DNA from: Jaenimonas drosophilae | Taxonomy: Eukaryota > Euglenozoa > Kinetoplastea > Trypanosomatida > Trypanosomatidae | Direction: 5' to 3' | Assembly: GCA_030849065.1 (NCBI GenBank) | Contig: JASAON010001628.1 | Location: forward strand, 1-64,000 | Length of the DNA stretch: 64,000 nt | Shown here: piece by piece, positions 1-8,280 of the stretch | Numbering within the stretch: the stretch's first letter is position 1 | Layout of the letters: each line of letters opens with the position of its first letter | Position numbers and translations under genes: made by a program | Notes under the pieces: model-generated | Told to the model about the DNA's origin: nothing | Databases searched by the model: none | The model's input: the letters and a program-made list of their open reading frames with translations, nothing else

Positions 1-549
1 TGCTCGCGCAGCCCGAATGCATGCGAAGTGTGTTTAGGTCAGCAACTGCGACAGCCATATGTGGATGGGCGGTGCTGAAGAGGATATTGGTTTCGTGTGT
101 ATGTCCAGTGTTTGTGAATACCATCAAAACAATTTTTTGTGTATCCCATGCTCATTCGTTCACATCTTAAGTGGAGTTGTTCGATGTGGTCATGCGGAAC
201 AGTGTTTGTCATCAGCTCCATGAAAGTATTCGTTTTGCACTACTGGTTGCTTTCGTCTACGACGGACATGCCAGCATGTGCATTTAATGAAGAAAGAGCT
301 TGATGTGCATTTGTTGTGGTTTCAATGTTTGGATGGCCATTGTGGTGGCTACGTTTTATGAGGACCCCTTTCTTCCTTCTGATTCCTATCCTTTCGGTAG
401 TGGCGACGCCACATGATCATTTGACTCTCGGATTGAGATTTTTGCTCTCAATGTCAGTGGTATCTGTTGTTGCTCCTGAGCCGTTGTAACTGATGACTTC
501 ATCTATTGTATTGTTTCGTTTTAGGTGATGTGAAACTGAATTATTAGAA
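1..549. other. Intergenic/UTR at window edge, no gene seen
   Basis: I see no credible coding region here. The stretch is probably 3' UTR of an upstream gene plus the spacer and 5' UTR of the gene at 550. A short pyrimidine-rich run ending in TTAG (AG at 523-524) is the best spliced-leader acceptor for that gene and would leave a 25-nt 5' UTR. Short antisense open frames have no recognisable features. Confidence 0.5.
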
Positions 550-2049
550 ATGTCACTCATCCGGGCATGTAGGCGGTTGTTCTCCATTGGAAAGGCTGTT
601 CCTTTACCACAAACACCAGGCATCGTGTCTGCAGCCATACCTGCACGTGGTACGTTGGTGACGGAACACGCTTCGAACCTTGAGCCCCTGTCATTGGAGA
701 AGTTATACGGCAAAATCACAGATCCTACCACATCTGCTCCGGAGCTTGTGGATCTGAGCAATCAGCTGGTGTCTGTTCTAGAACCGACGGGGAAGAGGTC
801 ACCGTTGTCTCCGTCACAGAAGCTTCATATTCTCAAGATGTTATCCGCACGTACTGTCCGCCATGAAGCTATCCTGGCACGCTGCATTTGGGATTTGCTG
901 AAGATGGATCCATCCGAGATGATTGAAGTCTCCAGCTCTGCTTTATTTGCTCGATATACTGCCGCTACATTTCAGAGCATGATGGAGCTACGCTTCACGA
1001 GGGACCCACAAATGGTGTCTCTGGCATTCGGCCGGTCTGTGGAGGTGGCGCCGGTCCTTACAATTGGCGGTGTTGCAGATGTGTTCAATGGCCTCCGTGC
1101 CTTTGGAAGGAGTTACTACAGCTTAACGGAGCTGGGCTTGTCACTGGAAGCGACGAACATCAACCCCAATGGCTCTATTATGGATCAACATGAGGCCTAT
1201 CCTGTTCCAACGGATGCCGACCTGATCAACCAGCCAAATCTTGTTGCGGTTCTCTGCGACGAGTTGGAGGCTCGGCTGCAGTGCCTTGCAGATGAAGGGG
1301 GCCCATCCCTTTTGGTGGCGAGGAATGCTTCCCCAACCTCTCCAGACGCTTGTAATAGGAGTGAAGCACACGTCGCTCACCAAACAGAAGCTCTGCTTTC
1401 CATTGTCTCATCGCTGGAAGTAGTTGGGGTGGGATCACCCTACACCCTTGATGCGTTGAAGCGCATGTTTTGCCGCGCACCACAGCTGACGGTTGCGCAG
1501 CTGGTATGGGCTCTAATGAGCGTGTGCGCCGTCCGGTCGCGCGTAGTCGACGTGCTCGATCATCAGGAGGCCCCTGAGATGGCAGAGCAGCGTCGTGCCA
1601 TGATGAACACCCTTGCCCAGCGTTTGCTCTCATGCTCCACGAATCTCTCCACTGAGCTTCGGAAGGCTCCGCAGACTCTACTGCAGTTGCGACAACTGTA
1701 TGAGAAGTCCACCGAAATGATGGAGTGTACTGCGTCGTCACAGTTGTGGGATGTGGTGCGTCAGATCCGTGTGGCTCATCGCCATACTCTACAGGAGAAG
1801 GCGGCAACAGGGCGGCTTCCAGGAAAGCTGTTCGAGAAGCAGTACGACGTGAAAGTGAAGAGGGTCAGTGTTGACGACTCAGATGCTGAACGGTACATCC
1901 CCCCAGTGTTCAAGACATGGCGCACACCACAGCACCACTCAAAAGGACATCGTCTCTCTGGGCCACGAAGGACGGTAGCGTTTGGAACCCGTCGCATCTC
2001 CAAAGACTACCTGAAGAATAAGCGCAAACGCTATTGTCCTTCTAGGTAG
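550..2049 (+). CDS. Hypothetical protein, probably mitochondrial (499 aa)
   Basis: I do not recognise the family. The N-terminus (MSLIRACRRLFSIGK) is Arg-rich, lacks acidic residues and alternates with hydrophobic residues, as expected of a mitochondrial import signal. The middle (about 60-420) reads as mainly helical with many Leu/Ala-rich amphipathic stretches. The last ~60 residues are strongly basic with several Lys/Arg clusters, which would suit RNA or ribosome binding. This combination is common among trypanosomatid mitoribosomal and RNA-processing factors, but that is inference. The ATG at 550 lies 25 nt after a good splice acceptor, which supports the start. The frame uses the + strand like all other genes here. 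Confidence 0.8.
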   Translation: MSLIRACRRLFSIGKAVPLPQTPGIVSAAIPARGTLVTEHASNLEPLSLEKLYGKITDPTTSAPELVDLSNQLVSVLEPTGKRSPLSPSQKLHILKMLSARTVRHEAILARCIWDLLKMDPSEMIEVSSSALFARYTAATFQSMMELRFTRDPQMVSLAFGRSVEVAPVLTIGGVADVFNGLRAFGRSYYSLTELGLSLEATNINPNGSIMDQHEAYPVPTDADLINQPNLVAVLCDELEARLQCLADEGGPSLLVARNASPTSPDACNRSEAHVAHQTEALLSIVSSLEVVGVGSPYTLDALKRMFCRAPQLTVAQLVWALMSVCAVRSRVVDVLDHQEAPEMAEQRRAMMNTLAQRLLSCSTNLSTELRKAPQTLLQLRQLYEKSTEMMECTASSQLWDVVRQIRVAHRHTLQEKAATGRLPGKLFEKQYDVKVKRVSVDDSDAERYIPPVFKTWRTPQHHSKGHRLSGPRRTVAFGTRRISKDYLKNKRKRYCPSR

Positions 2050-2368
2050 TCGCCTGCTTACAGAAGTGGAGGTATTCCCAGACAAGTGCCTTCATCACAT
2101 TTCTCACCAATTCACCAATTGCTTGTGCACAACAGGGTACACTCCTTGTTTTGGACGATAACATCTCGAGTAGTTCGCCACCGCTAGTCTACGTCACTTC
2201 CGTGCTGATTTCCCCTCTTACTGTACTCCAGTAAAATGCATTGGACTCTCTCTCTCTCTCTCTCTTTTGTTCTTGAAAGGTAGTCCATTTCACTTTTCCT
2301 CTGGAAGGAATAGAACTGGTGCTGAGCCCGTGGACGAGGCTTAAACGTGGTGGGAAAAAGCTGGTCAA
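2050..2368 (+). other. Intergenic spacer with CT microsatellite and splice acceptor
   Basis: This 319-nt spacer contains a near-perfect CT dinucleotide run (about 2244-2268) followed by a T-rich stretch and AG at 2278-2279. That is a textbook trypanosomatid polypyrimidine tract and acceptor. It would give the next gene a 5' UTR of about 90 nt and also place the polyadenylation site of the upstream gene. Nothing else is seen. Confidence 0.55.
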
Positions 2369-4762
2369 ATGCCGCGGCAGGTGGTTACCCCACCTCCTCC
2401 CCAGGGCTTGATTTTTCGTGATGAGAGTGGGATGCAGCTTGTATCCTCTGAGAAACCACGAAGCTCGCCTCGAACAAGCGGAAGACTCTCTGGCAAAGTG
2501 GCACGTCTACCGCCACTGAAGGGTAGCGGACGAAGAGACCGCGTTGTAGTTGTGGGGAGTAGTGGCGATAGCACTCGAAGCGCAATAGGACCAGCAAGTG
2601 GTCGATCTGTAGTCTTAGCACCGCCTTTACTGGCCTTGGATGCTTCTCCACGCTACGGACCCAGCGGTGAGGGAATGGAGCTCGTCCCAGTCCCAGGACC
2701 TTCAGGAGGAAATGAGGTGACAGTGTGGCCGAGTACTCGCAATACTCGTCGGCAACTACAGCTGGAGTGTCAGCGAGTGTCCAAGGCTCCCTTTGCTCTC
2801 CAACTGGAAGCATTTATTCGCAAGGAACATCGTCAGTATCTTCTGGAGCATCCGGATTGTGCTCGGGCGGACACTTTGCACATTTTTCGAGAAGCCTTCG
2901 GTGCGTTCGTCGATCATTTCACGGAGTACCGGAGCCTTCTCCACTTAATTCGGGATGAATACGACGCCGCACTCATGGAGATGGAGGAGCAAGTTAAGCG
3001 AATGAAGGTCATCCATCTGGAAAACAAGAGTGACCGCAGTCTACACGCAATCGAGCTCACCCAGATAAAAGAGACACTCAACGCAACCATTAGTAACCAG
3101 CAGGCACAGCTCCATGCGGCTCAAAGCTTAGTCCACGCCTTGCGTGATCAGGTGGCGACAGCTGAGCACGCAAATAGCCTTCTCCGCAATGAGATGGAGC
3201 GCAAGCTTAGCGAACATGACGAGGCTCAGGAGCAGGTGAAGCTGTTGTCGCGTGCCATGATTGAGGAGAGCGCGCGCGGGGCTGAAATTCTCGCCGAGTC
3301 TGGACGCAAGGACAATGCCATGTCTCTCATGGCTGCCAAGATCAAGGTTCTGACGGAGAACCTTGAGGAACTGGACAACTGCCTACGGGAGCAGGCACGG
3401 CAGCAAATGATGAGCGCGACGTCTATGACGACTCGGCCGAGTAAAATTCCACCACTCAAGTCAGTCCAGGATGATGTAGAGGAAGAACGCACCTATTCGG
3501 ACCAGTACGTACTCTCTCTTCTCCAGCGTATTGATCGACTGGAGTTTCGACTTGTCGAGTCACAACAGGAGGTTGACAAGCTCAAGGAGGCGGTGGCACA
3601 TCGCCCGCTGCGTACTCCAAAGTCTCACGTGACCGCTCCCTCTGTGGATAACTCTAATTCTGGATTCCCAGCGGCTGAGCAGTACGAGAACATCGATGTG
3701 AAACCACTTCCCATTTTTGAAGAGCCTGCGCAATTTGCCGCTGGCACGCTGCCCGGAGCACTCGGCAGCCTATATGCAGCCAACTCCATTGGCGTACTGA
3801 CAAACCCGAAGTTTCCAGTCCTGGATCCGCAGTTTCCCATCATCCGGGATTGGCTTCGCGGGGAGTGTATCGATGAGAAGGAGGTTGAGTCGACGGACTG
3901 GATCATTCCTTCAGGGTGGTGGAGCACGGAGGATACCTCGTTCCTCAAGGCCTGTGAGCCGGTGCATAACCGACATCTCACGCTGTTTCAGGTGCGCGAA
4001 TTGATTGATGACTTCTGGACGTCACGTGAAGAGCAGATGGGCTACACCAAGCTGCGTCCATTCATGCTGGAGTGGCTCATTATGCAAGCTGGTACACCTG
4101 GGGCAGCAAGGGAACTGGGTGTTAACCTCATTCAGGGTTGTCAACTCTTCTATGAGTGCCCCTACTGCCGGTCTCTTCTACAGATTCTTCGTGGCTTTCT
4201 CCCAGAAGAGGCTGCGCTGGCGTATCGTCGGTCGCTCAAGAATCTTCTCCGCAGTTGCGAAATCACCACCGACACTACCACCCGCTTGATGTCTATTGAT
4301 ACGCTGTTCACACAGATTCGTTCTGCATTTCCTGACAAGAGTGCAGCCAGTATACTGCAGCTACGATTCTACGTCCATCGCCAGGTGGTGGGCGACGAGC
4401 CGACAGAGGTGGATTTGAACCAGCTCTTCGCCAAGGACTCCAGGTTTCTGGCACTACTCTGCGGGCAGTTCTTCAAGGATATTGAGTTGTTCACACTCCA
4501 GGTGGTTGAGGGTATCCGCCGGGTCGGAGATGCAAGGGGAAACGGCACCGTTATGCTCAACAGGGTGAAGAATGTTTTCCGGGAGCTTGACCCAGGTCTT
4601 TCCGATGAGGTGATTTGTCGGTATGTCGCAGAGGGAAGCAAACGAACCATCTTGGATACCAGAAACGCCGATGAAACCCTCGCCGTCAAGATGGAGCCCC
4701 TGCTGAAGCAGTATCGCACAACGATTCTGCTTCGTCGCGCTAGCCCCTACGAGCTGAAGTGA
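2369..4762 (+). CDS. Coiled-coil protein with TSNAXIP1-type N-terminal domain (797 aa)
   Basis: After a basic, Pro/Ser-rich and probably disordered N-terminus (1-125), residues about 132-225 resemble the N-terminal domain of translin-associated factor X-interacting protein 1. The pattern is a 'LEAFIRKEHRQYL' helix, then 'IFREAFGAFVDHFTEYRSLL', then 'IRDEYDAALMEMEEQ'. In other eukaryotes this domain occurs in cilium- and sperm-flagellum-associated proteins, so a flagellar or basal-body role is plausible but inferred. A long coiled coil follows (about 195-345), then a linker, then a second short coil near 370-410. The C-terminal half (about 480-797) is a helical region I cannot assign. The start follows the acceptor at 2279 with no other ATG in frame upstream. 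Confidence 0.8.
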   Translation: MPRQVVTPPPPQGLIFRDESGMQLVSSEKPRSSPRTSGRLSGKVARLPPLKGSGRRDRVVVVGSSGDSTRSAIGPASGRSVVLAPPLLALDASPRYGPSGEGMELVPVPGPSGGNEVTVWPSTRNTRRQLQLECQRVSKAPFALQLEAFIRKEHRQYLLEHPDCARADTLHIFREAFGAFVDHFTEYRSLLHLIRDEYDAALMEMEEQVKRMKVIHLENKSDRSLHAIELTQIKETLNATISNQQAQLHAAQSLVHALRDQVATAEHANSLLRNEMERKLSEHDEAQEQVKLLSRAMIEESARGAEILAESGRKDNAMSLMAAKIKVLTENLEELDNCLREQARQQMMSATSMTTRPSKIPPLKSVQDDVEEERTYSDQYVLSLLQRIDRLEFRLVESQQEVDKLKEAVAHRPLRTPKSHVTAPSVDNSNSGFPAAEQYENIDVKPLPIFEEPAQFAAGTLPGALGSLYAANSIGVLTNPKFPVLDPQFPIIRDWLRGECIDEKEVESTDWIIPSGWWSTEDTSFLKACEPVHNRHLTLFQVRELIDDFWTSREEQMGYTKLRPFMLEWLIMQAGTPGAARELGVNLIQGCQLFYECPYCRSLLQILRGFLPEEAALAYRRSLKNLLRSCEITTDTTTRLMSIDTLFTQIRSAFPDKSAASILQLRFYVHRQVVGDEPTEVDLNQLFAKDSRFLALLCGQFFKDIELFTLQVVEGIRRVGDARGNGTVMLNRVKNVFRELDPGLSDEVICRYVAEGSKRTILDTRNADETLAVKMEPLLKQYRTTILLRRASPYELK

Positions 4763-5154
4763 GAGCTCAGTACTGCAGTACGAAATTCCGTTGATTTCAG
4801 TTTGAAAATTTCACAATTGTACAGTTTTTTTTTTCGTAGTTGCACGTGCCATCTGTGTGTTGCTCTGTTGTTGTGTTCAACATTTATTTCTTCCTGGCTG
4901 TTCCGTGTGTGAAAGTACTGCTTATTGTGTGCAGTGCCGCGCAGCAGCTCCTTATCATGCTGGCCATTCAGTGACAAGCACCACGGTTCTTTGCCTTGGC
5001 AGTCTGGATGTTCACACAGATAGATATGTCCCTCTCGTTTGCCTAAGCCTATGCTGGACTTAACTCTGCTCGTTGAATGTATCTTTCTTCCACCCTTTTC
5101 CAATTGTTGTATCTGTAGGTCTCGACTATTGTTGGTGGGATCACCATTGTGTGA
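4763..5154 (+). other. Intergenic spacer with two splice acceptor candidates
   Basis: This 392-nt spacer has a T-run (4825-4834) ending in CGTAG (AG at 4838-4839). A second, better placed tract at about 5085-5116 ends with AG at 5117-5118, leaving a 36-nt 5' UTR for the next gene. No coding or RNA gene is recognised. Confidence 0.5.
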
Positions 5155-6261
5155 ATGACCTTAGGAGGCTGCTGTCGGCAACTTCGTAGCGTCGTTGGAC
5201 AACGAAGCACGTTGTTTCGCTGGGTGTCCAGTGGTGCATCCACTTCCAGCCATGGCATTCCTCCATTACGACAAGCGCTAGCCTCTCGTCTGTGTTGCAC
5301 CAGGCGACCACTTCGACGAGATATGGTCTATCAGTCACTGGTTGATCCAAGTCGATTGGTGGAGGAGCTCCACAGAGCGAAGACCTCTCGTCGATTGGGC
5401 AAGCAGCACATGGCGTTGAGATTCCTACGCCGTCACAACTTACTACTTCATAGTCTTCTGTTCTTCGAGAAGAACACAGGCAATTGGAATACAACGGTTG
5501 AGTTTGATCGCTTGGCCTTGCTTGGAGAAAGCATCCTCCATGCGGAAGTGCAGATGCGACTGTTGCAACTTCTTCCAGATGTGTCCAGTTCAGTGTACAC
5601 AGACGTTGTTCGTACCGCTCTGCATCCCGACGCTTACGTTGCGGTCTTTGACACGCTTCAACTTCATACGCTGGTGGGGCGAAAGCCGGAAGAAGTGGAG
5701 CCCGCAGCCGCCAAAACAAGCAATCCACAGGGCTCATCATCACCGAGTACTCTCCATTCAAGCCGACAGCGTGCCGTCCTACTGAGCCCGGATGAAAAGC
5801 GCTTCATGCTCTGTGCTATCATTGGAGAGATGCACTGGTTTACTGCGCGAACAAAGCCAACGGACCGTACCCACAACAATGCCTTGTTCCCGCCATCGGA
5901 TGTCCTCATCCTCCACGTCCTCTGTGGGCACCTGCTCGAATGCTTTCCTGCGGAGTTTCTCTATCGACACATTGAACCAGAGTTGGAGGTGATTCGACAG
6001 TCGTGGAGCAATGCTGGCATGTCTGTACCCGACCAACTACGGCTACGCCCGCGCACCCCAGGTGTTTTCCTCCTATCCACTGCCCCCGTTGATGGAAGTC
6101 GGGCGAAGGAAAGAGATCACCGACTCGTCGCTGTGCCGAAGTGCACATCCACACCCCAGTGGACAGTGACATCACATATGCAACCGCAGTGCAACCACAA
6201 ACACTTTGATTTGATGATGAATCACCAAAGAGGTGTGAAGCCAACCTTAGAGAAGCCTTGA
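5155..6261 (+). CDS. Putative mitochondrial protein with degenerate RNase III-like signature (368 aa)
   Basis: The first ~55 residues are rich in Arg/Ser/Leu and nearly free of acids, a likely mitochondrial targeting sequence. Residues 117-128 (FDRLALLGESIL) match the RNase III signature box (ERLEFLGDSVL-like) in spacing and hydrophobic pattern. The three metal-binding acids are changed: E to D at 118, E to A at 121, and D to E at 125. A catalytically dead RNase III fold is therefore the likely reading. Trypanosomatid mitochondria contain several such proteins, both in the RNA-editing catalytic complex (KREPB family) and in the ribosome (mL44-like), and I cannot choose between them. The segment 263-300 (VLILHVLCGHL to the IEPELEVI helix) could be the second half of the fold. 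The C-terminus is polar and unassigned. Confidence 0.7.
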   Translation: MTLGGCCRQLRSVVGQRSTLFRWVSSGASTSSHGIPPLRQALASRLCCTRRPLRRDMVYQSLVDPSRLVEELHRAKTSRRLGKQHMALRFLRRHNLLLHSLLFFEKNTGNWNTTVEFDRLALLGESILHAEVQMRLLQLLPDVSSSVYTDVVRTALHPDAYVAVFDTLQLHTLVGRKPEEVEPAAAKTSNPQGSSSPSTLHSSRQRAVLLSPDEKRFMLCAIIGEMHWFTARTKPTDRTHNNALFPPSDVLILHVLCGHLLECFPAEFLYRHIEPELEVIRQSWSNAGMSVPDQLRLRPRTPGVFLLSTAPVDGSRAKERDHRLVAVPKCTSTPQWTVTSHMQPQCNHKHFDLMMNHQRGVKPTLEKP

Positions 6262-6699
6262 TCCACACCATGGATACAGGAGCGAAGTGATCCCGTGTGC
6301 GGCGCTCTTCCCATCCAGCGACACTTGGAGCTGATGCGTTCAGCTTCAGCAACCTCGGCCATGCTGACGTAAACTCTCTCTCTTGGTACGTTGCACCATA
6401 CCAACTGCTTTAACAAACCTCGATTTGTCAGCGCATTATCTTTGCTGATTCCAAGACGACCATGCTGCTGCTTCTCAGACGCGAAAATCTTCTCTCATAC
6501 ACTTCTTTTCTCTCGGTCCCTGTTAATAGATCACCACGCGTTTTCCGCACTAGCACGCTTTCATTCTATAGACACACACACACACTTCAAGCTCCTCTGC
6601 AACTTTTTTTTTGCTTCCTGAGCCAATAGAATCCACCCAACCACCACTCCATACAACCACTTTATCTCCGCCACCCATCTTTCCATCTCTGCATTGAAA
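6262..6699 (+). other. Intergenic spacer with splice acceptor
   Basis: This 438-nt pyrimidine-rich spacer includes a short CA run near 6573-6582, then a T-tract (6603-6612) and CTTCCTGAG with AG at 6621-6622. That acceptor would give the next gene a 5' UTR of about 78 nt. No gene is recognised. Confidence 0.5.
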
Positions 6700-8280
6700 A
6701 TGTGGACTGTCGTATCCCCCTGCCACTCCCTGTACAGTGCTGCGAGCAGCAGCAGCGCATCGGTCACCGAAGGAACGGCTGGCCATGATGTGTCATCTTT
6801 CAGCCGTGGCGCAACGGACGACTCCCGGGAAGAGGGTCTCTCTTTGGAGCTCAGCTGCTGCAAGCACTGGGTGCGTGTGATGAACCTGGAGTATGGAACC
6901 AACGGCACCATTCTGAAGAAGCTCTTCTACCCCTATGGTGCTGACGACGCCTTCACGGTGAGGGATCAATCCCACACCCTCGTTGGATTCGTTGGCTTTG
7001 AGAAGAAGGAGATGGCGCAGCTGTCCATTGAGAAGATGGATGCGTTCATTCCTTGCCGCCAAACTCAGGCTCTCGAAGTGTGCCAGTCATCGCTGGAAGA
7101 AGTCATTGCGGCCCGAAGCCGTCATGCCGCTTCCAGTGCTGCATCATCTCTCCCCAACAACTCATCGTCTGTCTCGTCTGCCTCAACGAACTCATTGGCT
7201 CCATCGGTCGGTGCGTTGATGTACAGTGACTGCAGCAACCGTGCCATTGCCATTGCCATTGAGCGCTGCACCGTTCCCTCCCTGTCTGCGTCGACGGTCG
7301 TGGAGGAGGTAAAGCGCGCCGCCCCTGCCATGCTTCAACGCCTCATGTCCGCCCTGACGGAGCTTTCACCGAGCTGGATCTACATTGCAGAATTCCGTGA
7401 GGCACTGCTCAAGGACCTTCTTCGTGCCTTGCTCGAGGAGGGCGGCCACAGCACTGTCATCAGCAACTGCGGCGCGGCATTGGGAAGCCTTTTCGTTCTG
7501 AATGTTGTGAGCGGCGACCCCTTCCAGCTGGCCTCTCGCCTCCTTCAGCGTGGTGTTCGCACCGTGGCGCAGGTGGATGGCATTTGCATGATGGCCCACA
7601 TGTGTGGCTCCATCAACTTCCCCATTTCCAAGGCTTCCTTCTGGGCTCTGGTGGGCCAATCTGCCGCCCATGCGGATGATGCCACGGTTCAAGCCGCACT
7701 CCTTGGCCACCTTCGCCAGCTCAAGACGGGACCCCAACTGCCTGACCTTGGTGCTGAATCCATGTCACCCAGCCTCGCCCCTCTCAACCCGTTCAGTACT
7801 GCCGCGACGTCCCCGTTTGAGGTGCCCAACTCACCTCATCTCTCGCCCTATCCACCTGCCTCTCCACTCTTTGAGTCGTCTGCCTTCCAGCAGGATGATG
7901 TCAAGCGCCGCACCATCTACGTTTCTCATCTCCCTACCCTGCTGAAGCAGTCAGCCCTCCGTGAGCTGCTCAATTGCGTTGGCCCAGTCAACAGGGTACG
8001 CCTGTGCGCGGGCAATGGCTACTGCACCCTGTTCGCCTTCGTGGAGATGCAAACAGTGGAGGGCGCGAAGGCCTCCATGCGACTCAACGGGGTTCACCTC
8101 ATGGGCTACACTGTTCGAGTTCAGGGAGCTCGCAATCCCATTCAAGACGTCCTTCCTGATGATGCCGTTTATCAGCAGTCTACGGGCGAATTGCTGCAGC
8201 CCTGCCTCTTTGGTATGCACAGCGACGGCCTGCTGTCGGAGTGCATTACCGCACCTCAGTCTCCACCCAAGACGCGGTAG
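6700..8280 (+). CDS. RNA-binding protein, RRM - helical domain - RRM (526 aa)
   Basis: The C-terminal RRM (about 403-485) is clear. RNP2 is TIYVSHLP (405-412), RNP1 is the LFAFVEM stretch near 445, and it ends in VRVQGARNPI. It resembles the RRMs of plant CID/PABP-interacting proteins. A second, more diverged RRM lies near 45-120 (WVRVMNLEYGTNGT, then LVGFVGFEKKE). Between them, after a Ser/Ala-rich linker (145-175), residues about 180-345 are helical and reminiscent of MIF4G/HEAT-type adaptors. A Pro/Ser-rich linker with an LNPF motif (near 363) precedes the last RRM. A post-transcriptional role in mRNA stability or translation is inferred, since trypanosomatids control expression mainly this way. 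The frame is open two codons further upstream from a TTG, but ATG 6700 is the start. The unusually long downstream spacer suggests a large 3' UTR. Confidence 0.85.
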   Translation: MWTVVSPCHSLYSAASSSSASVTEGTAGHDVSSFSRGATDDSREEGLSLELSCCKHWVRVMNLEYGTNGTILKKLFYPYGADDAFTVRDQSHTLVGFVGFEKKEMAQLSIEKMDAFIPCRQTQALEVCQSSLEEVIAARSRHAASSAASSLPNNSSSVSSASTNSLAPSVGALMYSDCSNRAIAIAIERCTVPSLSASTVVEEVKRAAPAMLQRLMSALTELSPSWIYIAEFREALLKDLLRALLEEGGHSTVISNCGAALGSLFVLNVVSGDPFQLASRLLQRGVRTVAQVDGICMMAHMCGSINFPISKASFWALVGQSAAHADDATVQAALLGHLRQLKTGPQLPDLGAESMSPSLAPLNPFSTAATSPFEVPNSPHLSPYPPASPLFESSAFQQDDVKRRTIYVSHLPTLLKQSALRELLNCVGPVNRVRLCAGNGYCTLFAFVEMQTVEGAKASMRLNGVHLMGYTVRVQGARNPIQDVLPDDAVYQQSTGELLQPCLFGMHSDGLLSECITAPQSPPKTR

